Below, piece after piece: positions 25,822 to 34,670 of a DNA stretch of 64,000 bases. The notes under the pieces were generated by a model. The model saw nothing but the letters and a program-made list of their open reading frames with translations. It had not been told where the DNA came from and searched no databases. Source of the DNA: Streptomyces olivaceus (GTDB taxonomy: Bacteria; Actinomycetota; Actinomycetes; Streptomycetales; Streptomycetaceae); the NCBI RefSeq assembly GCF_000721235.1, contig NZ_JOFH01000004.1, positions 62,001 to 126,000 of the forward strand, written 5' to 3'. Within the stretch, counting starts at the first letter, position 1. The number at the start of each line of letters is the position of its first letter. Both the position numbers and the translations under genes were made by a program.

Positions 25822-26340
25822 TCACGCCGGCCGGCGGACCAGGGGCAGTTCGGCGAGGGCTCGCCAGCCCGTGGGGCCGAGGGCCACCACGTGCAGCGCG
25901 GAGATCCATGCGGTGAGCGGCAGCCGGGCGGCTGTCCGCCGGGCGATGCCGGCGGCGGCTTCGGGAGCCGCGCTCAGGGCCACGGTGACGTGGACCGGCG
26001 GGTCGGTGCCGAACCGGCCGCCGTACGGGACCTCTTCGGGGAAGGCGGCGCGCACGGCGGTGGCCGCGGCGCTCAGCCCGGGCACCGGTACGCCCACGAA
26101 GCCGCCCTCGTGCTCCACCGCCGTCAGCTCGGCCTCGATCCGGCCCTGCGGCAGTGCCGCCCGCAGGCGCCGCAGCGCGGGCTCGTCGACCCGGTCGGCG
26201 GCCAGCCAGGGATAGAGCAGCGCCGCGTGCGCGGGCACTCCCGGCCGCACGGCCCGCGCGTCCACCCCGGCGGCCAGTTCCAGCAGTGGTTCGGCCTCCG
26301 GCAGCAGCGCCAGTACCGCCGTCGTACCCGTCTCGGCCAT
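25822..26340 (-). CDS. 2'-5' RNA ligase-like (2H phosphoesterase) protein
   Basis: This 172-residue protein has the two short histidine motifs of the 2H/LigT fold: HAALLYPWL (about residue 38) and HVTVALS (about residue 118). The first is a degenerate HxT/S, the second a good HVTV. Related proteins act on 2',3'-cyclic nucleotides or RNA ends. It sits 26 nt downstream of the DUF1275 gene and may share its transcript. Confidence 0.7.
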   Translation of the reverse strand: MAETGTTAVLALLPEAEPLLELAAGVDARAVRPGVPAHAALLYPWLAADRVDEPALRRLRAALPQGRIEAELTAVEHEGGFVGVPVPGLSAAATAVRAAFPEEVPYGGRFGTDPPVHVTVALSAAPEAAAGIARRTAARLPLTAWISALHVVALGPTGWRALAELPLVRRPA

Positions 26341-26366
26341 GGCTCCCCCTCCCGGTCCCGAGGATG

Positions 26367-27086
26367 TCATGCGGGCGGAGGGTGCGGGGCTGAGGGTCGG
26401 GCCGCGTTCCCCGGCCGCGGTGCCGCGCGTACGGTCGCCCACGCCGCCGTCACCAGCAGCGCGGGGAGCAGCGGGGCCGCGTCGTGCAGCGAGCGTTCCA
26501 GCAGTGTGGCGGTGGTCGCGCCGAGGATCAGCAGCGTCGTGTTGCCCAGGGCCTGCCAGTGGACCCGCCGGGCCGTCACCGCCTCGGCGACGGCTCCGGT
26601 CAGCAGGCCCGTCAGGTACGCGGTCGGCGCCCGGTCCCCCATCGTGAGGCGGACACCGGCGTTCTGGCAGCCCATCGCCGCCGCCAGCGCGCCCAGCACG
26701 GCCGTACCCTGCCCGGCGTCCGGGCCGCCGTCCGCCGCGAGCCACCATCCCGCGACGGACCACAGCAGGAGGAGTTCGAGCAGCAGGAAGCCGGCCGGGC
26801 GGCAGCGCCCGCCCCGGTGGGCGCGGGCGGCCGTCCAGCTGCCCGCTGCGGCGCCGAGCACGTAGCAGAGCACGGCGAGGGCGGCCCGGACGCCGAGCGT
26901 CGTCTCCGCCCCGCCCAGGGCGACCCCGGTCAGCGCCGAGTTGGCGGTGACCACGCTCGTGAAGACTCCGCCGAGGGCGAGGAAGCCCAGCGCGTTGACG
27001 GCGCCCGCGGAGAACGTCAGCAGCCGCGCCGCCCAGGCGTCCGCGCGGTGCCGCGGGCGGGCCGGTCCGGCCTCCTCGACCGCCAT
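26367..27086 (-). CDS. DUF1275 (YoaK-like) membrane protein
   Basis: This 239-residue protein has about six hydrophobic segments and the family features LLTFSAGAVNALGFLALGGVFTSVVTANSA and MGCQNAGVRLTMGDRAPTAYLTG. Function of the family is unknown; a transport role is often suggested. The start is ATG at 27086. Confidence 0.85.
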   Translation of the reverse strand: MAVEEAGPARPRHRADAWAARLLTFSAGAVNALGFLALGGVFTSVVTANSALTGVALGGAETTLGVRAALAVLCYVLGAAAGSWTAARAHRGGRCRPAGFLLLELLLLWSVAGWWLAADGGPDAGQGTAVLGALAAAMGCQNAGVRLTMGDRAPTAYLTGLLTGAVAEAVTARRVHWQALGNTTLLILGATTATLLERSLHDAAPLLPALLVTAAWATVRAAPRPGNAARPSAPHPPPA

Positions 27087-27437
27087 GTCTGCCTCCCGAG
27101 CGATGCCGGAATCCTCTCCGACCGCGGGGGCGGCACGGGCGGCGACATGCCGGGGCGCCCCTGCCGGCCGGCCCGGTGCACGCGTGCGGTCGGTGGGTGG
27201 CGGGAGGCGGGGCCGGCTGCGGGCGGCAGGCGGCGGGCGGCGGGCGGCGGGCGGCGGCGAATTCCTCTCCGGTCGTTCTGGGGAAATCCTTCACGCCCCG
27301 TTCGGTCGCGCCGCGCCGCCGGATCTGGACGTTTTCCGTCACGTAAAACGTTCGACGCGGGATGACAACTCACTGACCAGCGGTGATGCAGGATTCCGCC
27401 ATTGACTGGCGCAAAGTCGCCGGTTAGCTTCATCGGC
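27087..27437. other. 351-bp divergent intergenic region with GGCGGGC repeats
   Basis: This spacer divides the DUF1275 gene and the Lrp-type regulator. It contains three perfect CGGCGGG heptamers plus one variant (27231-27258) inside a longer G/C simple-sequence tract, and the regulator promoter at 27402-27430. No convincing coding frame is present. Confidence 0.6.
27402..27430 (+). promoter_or_regulatory. Leaderless sigma-70-type promoter of the Lrp operon
   Basis: TTGACT (27402-27407) and TAGCTT (27425-27430) are separated by exactly 17 nt. The regulator's ATG follows 7 nt after the -10, where transcription should begin, so the mRNA has essentially no leader. No Shine-Dalgarno site precedes the ATG. 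Confidence 0.8.
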
Positions 27438-28445
27438 ATGACCCAGGAAGCCCTCGCGGACACGATCGACGAGCTGGACCGCCGCGTCGTAGCGGCGCTC
27501 CAGCTCAACGGCCGTGCCCCGTGGAGCGCGGTGGCGCGCTGGGTGGGCGCCAGTGAGACGACCGCCCAGCGACGCTACGCGGCGATGCGCGAGCGCGGGC
27601 TGCTGAGGGTCACCGGCACGCTGGAGCTGGACCGTACCCGGGAGGGTTCGTCCATGCTCGTCCGGGTGCAGGCGCGCCCCGGGCGGGGACTGGAGGTCGC
27701 GGACTCCTTCGCCGCGAGCCCCGACGTCCGCTTCGTGGCCGTCGTCACCGGCTCGGCGGACCTCATCGTCGACTTCGTCGCCCGGGACAACGAGGAGATG
27801 ATGCGGATGCTCTTCGCCGACCTGCCCGCGGCGGACCTCATCACGAGCACCGAGGCGGTTCCCGTCATCAGGGCGTTCACCTCGGCCGCGATGTGGGACA
27901 CCCGGCTGCTTCCGCCGGAGGCGGCCGCCGACCTGCGGCCGGACACGTTCTCCTCCTCGTGCGACCGCACCGACTGGGGCCGGGCGCCACAAGCGCTCAC
28001 CCCGCTGGAGCAGGAGATCACCACGGCCCTGAGGGAGGACGGCCGTACGCAGGTCAGCGTGCTGGCACGGCGCCTGGACCGCGCCGAGTCCAGTGTCGCC
28101 CGGGCCCTGGACCGTCTCATCTCCCGCGGCATCCTCCAGTTCCGCACCCTCGTCGAACCGGCACTCCTCGGTTTCGACGCGGAGTTCATGGTGTGGCTCT
28201 CCATCGAGCCGGGCCGGCTGGACGTCGCGGGCCGGCAGCTCGCCCGCCATCCCGGGACGAAGTTCCTCAGCGCGGCGACCGGGCGCTTCAATCTCGTCGG
28301 GCACATGGTGCTGCCCCGGCGGGCCGACCTCTTCCGCTACACGAGCGACGTGATCGGGTCACTGCCCGGGCTCCTCTCCTCCGACGTGACGCTGCACCTC
28401 GTCACGATGAAGTACTCCTGGCACCGGATGGTCCGCCCGGCCTGA
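27438..28445 (+). CDS. Lrp/AsnC regulator with two tandem Lrp modules
   Basis: This 335-residue protein contains two Lrp-like halves. Each has a winged HTH (residues about 8-55: IDELDRRVVAALQLNGRAPW; about 190-240: LTPLEQEITTALREDGRTQV) followed by an AsnC-type ligand-binding (RAM) region. Double-module AsnC proteins are common in actinobacteria. They respond to amino acids or related ligands and often control neighbouring catabolic genes. It is followed after 100 nt by the deacetylase/MHS/SDR/fusion operon. The leaderless promoter fixes the start at 27438. Confidence 0.9.
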   Translation: MTQEALADTIDELDRRVVAALQLNGRAPWSAVARWVGASETTAQRRYAAMRERGLLRVTGTLELDRTREGSSMLVRVQARPGRGLEVADSFAASPDVRFVAVVTGSADLIVDFVARDNEEMMRMLFADLPAADLITSTEAVPVIRAFTSAAMWDTRLLPPEAAADLRPDTFSSSCDRTDWGRAPQALTPLEQEITTALREDGRTQVSVLARRLDRAESSVARALDRLISRGILQFRTLVEPALLGFDAEFMVWLSIEPGRLDVAGRQLARHPGTKFLSAATGRFNLVGHMVLPRRADLFRYTSDVIGSLPGLLSSDVTLHLVTMKYSWHRMVRPA

Positions 28446-28545
28446 GCCGACGGCCCACCGCTCCCCACCACCACCCGGCACAGCACGGCCGCGACGCGGC
28501 CCTTCACACCGCTCACTCCCTCCCCCGTACCCCCGTGGAGTCACC

Positions 28546-29475
28546 ATGTCCTCAGAAGGCTTCGGCCTGCCCAAGGAGAGCTGGCGCTGGCCCGAGACCG
28601 CCTGGCGCGGTCACGTCGACGCCGTCCGCGCCGGACGGCGCCTGGTTCCCGACCGCTGGCCCGGCGGCGCCCGCGTCGCGGTCGCCCTCTCCTTCGACTC
28701 CGACCACGAGACCATCCCGCTGCGCGACGGCGAGACGAGCCCCGGCCGCCTGGCCCAGGGCGAGTACGGCGCGCGGGCCGGCGCCCCGCGGATCCTGCGG
28801 CTCCTGGAGCGCTACGGCGTTCCCGCCACCTTCTTCATGCCGGCCGTCTCGGCGCTCCTCCACCCGGAAGAGGCCCGCGCCTACACCCGGGACGGGCACG
28901 AGCTGGCCGTCCACGGCTGGATCCACGAACGGAACATGCTCCTGGACCGCGAGGAGGAGCGGGAGCTGACGGCGCGGGCCCTGGACACCCTGACGACCGT
29001 GACGGGGCAGCGCCCGGTCGGGATCCGGACCCCTTCCTGGGACTTCTCCGACTCCACCCTCGACATCATGCTGGAGCTCGGTTTCGCGTACGACTCCTCG
29101 CTGATGGCCGACGACGAGCCGTACGAGATCGTCGCCGGCGGGCGCTCCACCGGCCTGGTCGAGATCCCGGTCGACTGGATCCGGGACGACGCCCCGTACT
29201 TCACGATGGACCGCTACGGCTCCGTCCGCCCCCACAGCCGGCCCCGCGGGGTCGGGGAGATCTGGCGCGACGAGTTCGACGCCGCGTACCGCGACGGCGG
29301 CGTCTTCCAGCTCACGCTGCACCCGCACGTCATCGGCCACCGCTCGCGGCTGGTGGTGCTGCGCGAACTGCTCGACCACATCGCCTCGCACCAGGACGTC
29401 TGGTTCGCCACCCATGCCCAGCTGGCCGACGCCGCGCGCAGCATGCTGCCCGGCTCCGGCCCAGACCGTCCCTGA
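28546..29475 (+). CDS. Polysaccharide-deacetylase-superfamily hydrolase
   Basis: This 309-residue NodB-homology protein has motif 1 SFDSDHET (Asp51/Asp53) and the metal-binding pair His123 and His127 in VHGWIHE, then GIRTPSWDFS and a late LHPHVIGH. There is no signal peptide, which argues against cell-wall substrates. It fits the intracellular branch that includes PuuE allantoinases and cyclic imide or amide hydrolases. ATG at 28546 follows GTGGAG. It heads an apparent operon with an importer, a dehydrogenase and a peptidase-like fusion, so a C-N bond hydrolysis in catabolism is inferred. Confidence 0.85.
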   Translation: MSSEGFGLPKESWRWPETAWRGHVDAVRAGRRLVPDRWPGGARVAVALSFDSDHETIPLRDGETSPGRLAQGEYGARAGAPRILRLLERYGVPATFFMPAVSALLHPEEARAYTRDGHELAVHGWIHERNMLLDREEERELTARALDTLTTVTGQRPVGIRTPSWDFSDSTLDIMLELGFAYDSSLMADDEPYEIVAGGRSTGLVEIPVDWIRDDAPYFTMDRYGSVRPHSRPRGVGEIWRDEFDAAYRDGGVFQLTLHPHVIGHRSRLVVLRELLDHIASHQDVWFATHAQLADAARSMLPGSGPDRP

Positions 29476-29494
29476 CGCCACGGAGCGCACTGCA

Positions 29495-30823
29495 ATGAAC
29501 ACCGGATCTGTCACGCCCGTCGGCTCCCCCCAGGGCAACGGCGGCGGCTCCCCGCCGGGCAAACTGAGCGGCGCCCAGCGCAAGGCCATCGTCGCGGGCA
29601 CCATCGGCAACACCGTCGAGTGGGTGGACTGGGCGCTCTACTCGATCTTCGCGAAGATCATCGCCGACGAGTTCTTCCCCAAGGGGGACGGCGCGGTCGC
29701 CCTGCTCTCGACCCTCGCGGTGTTCGCGGTCGGGTTCGTCATGCGCCCGGTCGGTGCGGCGGTCCTCGGCGCCTACGCCGACCGGCGCGGCCGCAAGAAG
29801 GGCATGACGCTCACCGTGGCCCTGATGGCGGGCGCCGGGTTCGCCATCGCCGTCACCCCCTCCTACGAGAGCATCGGCGTCGTCTCGCCGCTGCTCCTGC
29901 TCGTCGCCCGGCTCGTGCAGGGGTTCTCCGCCGGTGGCGAGTTCGGCTCGTCGTCGGCCTTCCTCGTCGAGTCCGCCGCCCGGGGCCGGCGCGCGTTCGC
30001 CGGGTCCTGGCAGCAGGTGTCGGTCGCCGGCGGCGTCCTGATCGCCTCGCTGCTCGGCACCCTCACCACGTCGGCGCTGAGCGACGACGCCCTGCACTCC
30101 TGGGGCTGGCGCGTGGCGTTCGTCTTCGGCGGACTCCTCGGCCTGGTGGGCCTGTGGCTGCGGGTCTCGGTCGAGGACACCGAGTCCTACACCGAGGCGC
30201 AGGGCAGCGGGCGCACCCGGACCAACCCCGTCAAGGCGATGTTCGTCGAGCACCCGGCGGCGACGCTGCGGGTCGCCGGCATCACGGTGGCGGGCACCCT
30301 CACGTACTACATCTGGGTCAACTACCTGCCCACCTACGCGAATCTGACCACCGGCATCCCGCTGAGGACGGCGCTGCTCTCGCAGACCCTGTGCCTGATC
30401 GTCTTCGTGATCGCGCTCCCGTTCGCGGGACTGCTCTCGGACCGGCTCGGACGCAAGCCGACGATGGCCGGTTTCGCGGGCGGCTTCGTGGTCCTCGCCT
30501 GGCCGCTGCTGCACCTGCTGGGCGACAGCTTCCTCAGCCTGTTCCTGGTCCAGCTCGTGGGCATGCTGCTGATCCTCGGCTACTCCGCGAACTGCGCCGT
30601 CATCATGGCCGAGCAGTTCCCGCCGGAGGTGCGCGCCACCGGGATCGCGCTGCCCTACGCGCTCGCCGTCGCCGTCTTCGGCGGCACGGCGCCGTACGTC
30701 ACCACCTGGCTGCACGAGAGCGGGCACAGCGACCTGCTGTGGATCTACGTGAGCGCCGCCGCGCTGATCTCCCTCGTCGTCTACCTCACGATGCCCGAGA
30801 CCAAGGACAAGGAATTCAAGTGA
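29495..30823 (+). CDS. MHS-family MFS importer of the Lrp operon
   Basis: This 442-residue transporter has about 12 membrane segments. GNTVEWVDWALYS (about residues 38-50) and GAYADRRGRKKGM (about 91-103) place it in the metabolite:H+ symporter family. It starts 20 nt after the deacetylase stop, and its stop overlaps the SDR start (GTGA, 4 bp), so it is probably the importer for the substrate of this pathway. The N-terminal 30 residues are Gly/Ser/Pro-rich. Confidence 0.9.
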   Translation: MNTGSVTPVGSPQGNGGGSPPGKLSGAQRKAIVAGTIGNTVEWVDWALYSIFAKIIADEFFPKGDGAVALLSTLAVFAVGFVMRPVGAAVLGAYADRRGRKKGMTLTVALMAGAGFAIAVTPSYESIGVVSPLLLLVARLVQGFSAGGEFGSSSAFLVESAARGRRAFAGSWQQVSVAGGVLIASLLGTLTTSALSDDALHSWGWRVAFVFGGLLGLVGLWLRVSVEDTESYTEAQGSGRTRTNPVKAMFVEHPAATLRVAGITVAGTLTYYIWVNYLPTYANLTTGIPLRTALLSQTLCLIVFVIALPFAGLLSDRLGRKPTMAGFAGGFVVLAWPLLHLLGDSFLSLFLVQLVGMLLILGYSANCAVIMAEQFPPEVRATGIALPYALAVAVFGGTAPYVTTWLHESGHSDLLWIYVSAAALISLVVYLTMPETKDKEFK

Positions 30824-31629
30824 CCCCGCACGTTCTCGTCACCGGCGCCGCGGGCGGCATCGGCGGTGCGATCGCCGACGCGTTCGCCGCCCGGGGCGCC
30901 TTCCTGACCCTCGCCGACCTCGACCGCGACGCGCTGGAGGCCGCGGCGTCCCGCTTCGGCACCGGCGCGGCCGTCCACGCCGTGGATCTGAGCGGCGCGG
31001 ACGCCGCCGCCGGCCTGGTCGAGCAGGCGTGGTCGGCGCACGGGCCCCTCGACGTCCTGGTCAACGCGGCGGGGATCTATCCCTCGCTGGACATGGCCGA
31101 GGTCGACGCGGGCGCCTGGGACCGGCTGTTCGCGGTCAACCTGCGTGCCCCGGTCCTGGCGACCGCCGCCTTCGCCCGGCTCGCCGGCGCGGCGGGCCGG
31201 CCCGGTTGCGTCGTCAACATCTCCTCCGGTTCGGCCCTGCGCTCGCGCCCGGGCGGCGGGCCGTACGCCAGCTCGAAGGCCGCCCTGGAGATGGCCACCC
31301 GGGCCGCCGCCCTCGAACTGGGCTCCCAGGGCCTGCGCGTCAACGCGGTCAGCCCCGGCTTCGTACTGGTCGACAGCGACTGCAACCCCGTCTCCGCCGA
31401 GTACGCCGCGGCCATCGGCGCCAACCCGCTGGGCCGTCCCGGCACGCCCGAGGACATCGCGCGGGCCGTCTGCTGGCTCGCGGGGCCCGAGGCCTCCTGG
31501 GTCACCGGAGAGGTGCTGCGGGTCGACGGCGGATCCAGCACCGGAGCCCATCACCTGCCCCGCATATGGCAGTCCCACGACACCCGCGCCACCGCCACCC
31601 CCACGGCCACGGAGGAACCCGCCCGATGA
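30820..31629 (+). CDS. Short-chain dehydrogenase/reductase of the Lrp operon
   Basis: This 269-residue classical SDR has VTGAAGGIGG for cofactor binding, NAAGIYPS, and YASSK with the catalytic Tyr and Lys. The acidic LADLD after strand 2 favours NAD(H). The C-terminal 30 residues (GAHHLPRIWQSHDTR onward) exceed the usual end. GTG at 30820 overlaps the transporter stop, and its own stop overlaps the next ATG. Confidence 0.9.
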   Translation: MTPHVLVTGAAGGIGGAIADAFAARGAFLTLADLDRDALEAAASRFGTGAAVHAVDLSGADAAAGLVEQAWSAHGPLDVLVNAAGIYPSLDMAEVDAGAWDRLFAVNLRAPVLATAAFARLAGAAGRPGCVVNISSGSALRSRPGGGPYASSKAALEMATRAAALELGSQGLRVNAVSPGFVLVDSDCNPVSAEYAAAIGANPLGRPGTPEDIARAVCWLAGPEASWVTGEVLRVDGGSSTGAHHLPRIWQSHDTRATATPTATEEPAR

Positions 31630-33842
31630 GCGACACCACCCCGCAGCGAGCCGCCTACACCGTCGTCGGCGCGGGAGCGATCGGCGGCACCCTGGCGTTC
31701 GCCCTCGCCCGCGCGGGCCACCCCGTCACCGTCGTCGACACGGACCGCGCCCACGTCGACGCCATCCGGGCCGGCGGCCTCGTCGTCGCCCGGGGCGGCA
31801 CCCGCACGAGCGTCCCCGTGCGGGCCGTCACGCCCGACGAGTTCACCGGCACCCTCGGCCGGGTGCTGCTCTCGGTGAAGGCGCAGGCCACCGGGGCCGC
31901 CGTCGACTGGATCGCCCCGCGGCTGGAGCCGGACGGCTGGGTCGTCTCCGTGCAGAACGGTTTCAACGAGGACCTGATCGCCCGGGTGATCGGCGAGCAC
32001 CGCACGGTCGCGGCCTTCGTCAACATCTTCGCCGACGTCGTCGCACCGGGTGTCGTGCAGGACGGCGGAGCCGGAGCCCTGGTCGTCGGCGAGCCGCACG
32101 GCGCCCCCGTCGGCGACCGGGTCCGCGGCCTGGTCGCCGACCTGCGGAGCTGGGGCCCCGCACAGGCCAGCGACAACGTCGAGGGCTACCTGTGGGCCAA
32201 GGCCGGTTTCGGCGCCATGCTCGCCGCCACCGCGCTGGCCGACGCCCCCATGGCCGACCTCATCGACCGCCACCGCGTGGCCATGGCCGGACTGACCGGC
32301 GAGATCTTCGCGGTGGCGGACCGGCGCGGTGTGGCACTGGAGGCGTTCGACGCCTTCGACCCGCACCCGTTCCGGCGGGGCGCGGACCCCGCCGCGCGCG
32401 AGGCCGCCTTCGACCGTCTCACCGCCTGGCTGCGCACCCAGAGCAAGGACCGCAGCGGCATCTGGCGCGACCTGGCCGTACGCCACCGGCCCGTCGAGGT
32501 CACCACCCACTACGCGGACGTCGTCGAGGACGCGGCGCGCGAGGGACTGCCGGTGCCTCTCCTGCGGACCGTCCTGGACGGTCTGCGCGAACTGGAGGGC
32601 GCGCCGGGGAAGATGTCCGAGTCCCGCCTGGCCGGACTCGACCGGATCGCGGGCCGGCCCGCGGAGTGCGCCTCGTCCGAGGGCGAGCGGGCCCGGGCGG
32701 TCAAGGAGTGGCTGGAGGAGCACCGCGAGGACATGGTGGCCGATCTGGCCGCCTACACCGCGCAGGGCAGCGCCAGCGACGACCTGGACGCCCTGGACGC
32801 CTGCCTGGCCTGGCTGCGCGACTGGCTCGACCGCCGTCTGGGGTCCCCGGACACGGAGGAGGTCCTGCCCCGGGACGAGACCGGCGACATCCTGGTCCGC
32901 CGCTACCCGGCCCGCGGCACGGGCGACGACCGGCCGGTCGTGCTGGTCGGCCACTACGACACCGTGTGGCCGACGGGCACCCTGGACACGTGGCCCTTCC
33001 ACCGGGACGGCGACCTGGTGACCGGTCCCGGCGTCTTCGACATGAAGGCCGGGCTCGTCCAGGCGGTGTGGGCGCTGCGCGCGCTCGACGCCCTCGGGCT
33101 GCCGCGTCCCGCCTGCACGGTCCTGCTCAACGGCGACGAGGAGACCGGCAGCCTCGCCTCCCACGAGGCGATCGTCGCCGAGGCGCGCGGCTCCCGGCTC
33201 GCCATGGTCTTCGAGGGCGCGGCCGACGGCGCCATCAAGACCGCCCGCAAGGGAGTCGGTCTGTTCACCCTGACGGTCACCGGCACCGAGGCGCACGCCG
33301 GTCTCGACCCCACCGCGGGAGCCAGTGCCGTGCACGAACTGGCGGCGCAGGTACTGCGCTTGACGGGGCTGACCGATCTCGACGCCGGGACCTCGGTCAA
33401 CGTGGGCGTGGTCGAGGGCGGCACCCGCAGCAACGTCACGGCGGGCCGCGCCACCGCGCGCCTGGACGTCCGCGTGGCGTCCGCCGCCGAGCAGGAGCGC
33501 GTCACCCGGGCCCTCGCCGCCCTCGAACCCGCCGACGCCCGCACCCGGCTGCGGGTCACCGGGGACTGGAACCGCCCGGTCTTCGAGCGCAGCGAGGAGG
33601 TCGCCGCCCTCGCCTCACTGGCGAAGTCCTGCGCGCGGCTGCTCGGCCACGACCTCGCCGAGGCGTCGGTCGGCGGGGCGAGCGACGGCAACTTCCTCGC
33701 CGCGGCCGGGACACCGGTGCTGGACGGCATCGGCGCGGTCGGCCACGGCGCCCACGCCCGTTCGGAGCGCGCCAGCGTGTCCGGCATGGTCGGCCGTGCG
33801 GCGCTGGCCGCCACCGTCCTCGCCACGCTGGCGGAGCGGTGA
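31626..33842 (+). CDS. Fusion of ketopantoate-reductase-like domain and M20 metallopeptidase
   Basis: One uninterrupted frame encodes 738 residues. Residues 1 to about 345 are a ketopantoate reductase (ApbA/PanE)-like dehydrogenase: VVGAGAIGG (glycines 15, 17, 20), VSVQNGFNEDLI and WAKAGFGAML. Residues about 360-738 form an M20 peptidase of the carboxypeptidase G2 type: His443 and Asp445 in GHYDTV, Asp472 in FDMKAG, Glu505-Glu506 in GDEETG, and a late GHGAHARSE. No in-frame ATG, GTG or TTG lies at the domain border; the next ATG is at 32733, inside the first peptidase helix. The ATG at 31626 overlaps the SDR stop. A separate internal start cannot be fully excluded. Confidence 0.85.
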   Translation: MSDTTPQRAAYTVVGAGAIGGTLAFALARAGHPVTVVDTDRAHVDAIRAGGLVVARGGTRTSVPVRAVTPDEFTGTLGRVLLSVKAQATGAAVDWIAPRLEPDGWVVSVQNGFNEDLIARVIGEHRTVAAFVNIFADVVAPGVVQDGGAGALVVGEPHGAPVGDRVRGLVADLRSWGPAQASDNVEGYLWAKAGFGAMLAATALADAPMADLIDRHRVAMAGLTGEIFAVADRRGVALEAFDAFDPHPFRRGADPAAREAAFDRLTAWLRTQSKDRSGIWRDLAVRHRPVEVTTHYADVVEDAAREGLPVPLLRTVLDGLRELEGAPGKMSESRLAGLDRIAGRPAECASSEGERARAVKEWLEEHREDMVADLAAYTAQGSASDDLDALDACLAWLRDWLDRRLGSPDTEEVLPRDETGDILVRRYPARGTGDDRPVVLVGHYDTVWPTGTLDTWPFHRDGDLVTGPGVFDMKAGLVQAVWALRALDALGLPRPACTVLLNGDEETGSLASHEAIVAEARGSRLAMVFEGAADGAIKTARKGVGLFTLTVTGTEAHAGLDPTAGASAVHELAAQVLRLTGLTDLDAGTSVNVGVVEGGTRSNVTAGRATARLDVRVASAAEQERVTRALAALEPADARTRLRVTGDWNRPVFERSEEVAALASLAKSCARLLGHDLAEASVGGASDGNFLAAAGTPVLDGIGAVGHGAHARSERASVSGMVGRAALAATVLATLAER

Positions 33843-33861
33843 CGGCGGTCGCCGTCACCGC
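33836..33861. terminator. Bidirectional hairpin containing both convergent stop codons
   Basis: Perfect 11-bp arms GCGGTGACGGC (33836-33846) and GCCGTCACCGC (33851-33861) flank a 4-nt loop. The left arm contains the TGA stop of the fusion gene (33840-33842). The right arm contains the stop of the convergent methyltransferase (33857-33855). Confidence 0.75.
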
Positions 33862-34670
33862 TTGATGCCGACCCCCGCCCACAGGCTGACCTGCGCGTCC
33901 GTCGGCGCCTCGGGGCCCAGCGGCCGGGTCGGCCGCCAGCGGTGGCCGACGGTGACGCCGGGGTCGAGGAGGTCGAGTTCCTCGAAGAAGCGGGCGACGT
34001 CGTCCTGCGCGCGGAACTGCACCGGCGTACCCGCCCCGGTGTAGATGTCCGTCACCTTCTCCCAGGTGGGCGGGTCGAAGTCGGGCGTGCAGTGGCTCAG
34101 CGCGAGGGCGCTGCCGGAGGGCAGGGCCGCCATGACCCGGTTGACGATGCCGTACGGGTCGGCGGCGTCGGTGATGAAGTGCATCAGCGCGTTGAGGGAC
34201 AGGGCGACGGGCCGGGACAGGTCGAGCACCTCGGCCAGCTCCGGCGCGCCCAGCAGCGCCTCGGGGTCGTTGACGTCGGCCTCGATGTAGGTGGTGCGGC
34301 CCTGCGGGGTGCTGCGCATGAGACGCTCGGCGTACTTCAGGACCAGCGGGTCGTTGTCGGCGTAGACCACACGTGCCTCGGGGACCACGGACTGCGCCAC
34401 CTGGTGCACGTTCGGCTCGGTGGGTATGCCGGTGCCGATGTCGAGCCACTGCCGGATGCCGTGCTCCTCCGCCAGAACACGGGTGGCGCGGTGCATGAAC
34501 GCGCGGTTCTCGCGGGCGCAGGTGAAGATGCCCGGGTACGCCTCGGCAACCGCTTGCGCGGCCTGCTTGTCGACCGGGAAGTGGTCCTTGCCGCCGAGGT
34601 AGTAGTCGTACATGCGGGCCGAGTGCGGCCTGCTGGTGTCGAGGTCCCGCCGGACGTCGGTGTTGCTCAT
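33855..34670 (-). CDS. PF04672-type (DUF574) SAM-dependent methyltransferase in XRE operon
   Basis: This 271-residue paralogue of the protein at 22206-23018 shows RPHSARMYDYYLGGKDHFPVDK, QWLDIGTGIPTEPNVHQVAQ and VVYADNDPLVLKYAERL. Its ATG overlaps the DUF397 stop by 4 bp, and that gene likewise overlaps the XRE gene, so the three are translated together. The substrate is unknown. Linkage to XRE and DUF397 proteins is typical of Streptomyces and hints at a regulatory role. Confidence 0.9.
   Translation of the reverse strand: MSNTDVRRDLDTSRPHSARMYDYYLGGKDHFPVDKQAAQAVAEAYPGIFTCARENRAFMHRATRVLAEEHGIRQWLDIGTGIPTEPNVHQVAQSVVPEARVVYADNDPLVLKYAERLMRSTPQGRTTYIEADVNDPEALLGAPELAEVLDLSRPVALSLNALMHFITDAADPYGIVNRVMAALPSGSALALSHCTPDFDPPTWEKVTDIYTGAGTPVQFRAQDDVARFFEELDLLDPGVTVGHRWRPTRPLGPEAPTDAQVSLWAGVGIKR

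Noticed and set aside
27231..27258. CGGCGGG heptamer repeat as a regulatory element
   Set aside because: It is part of a broader simple G/C tract with no symmetry or defined spacing to the promoter, so it is only noted within the intergenic entry.
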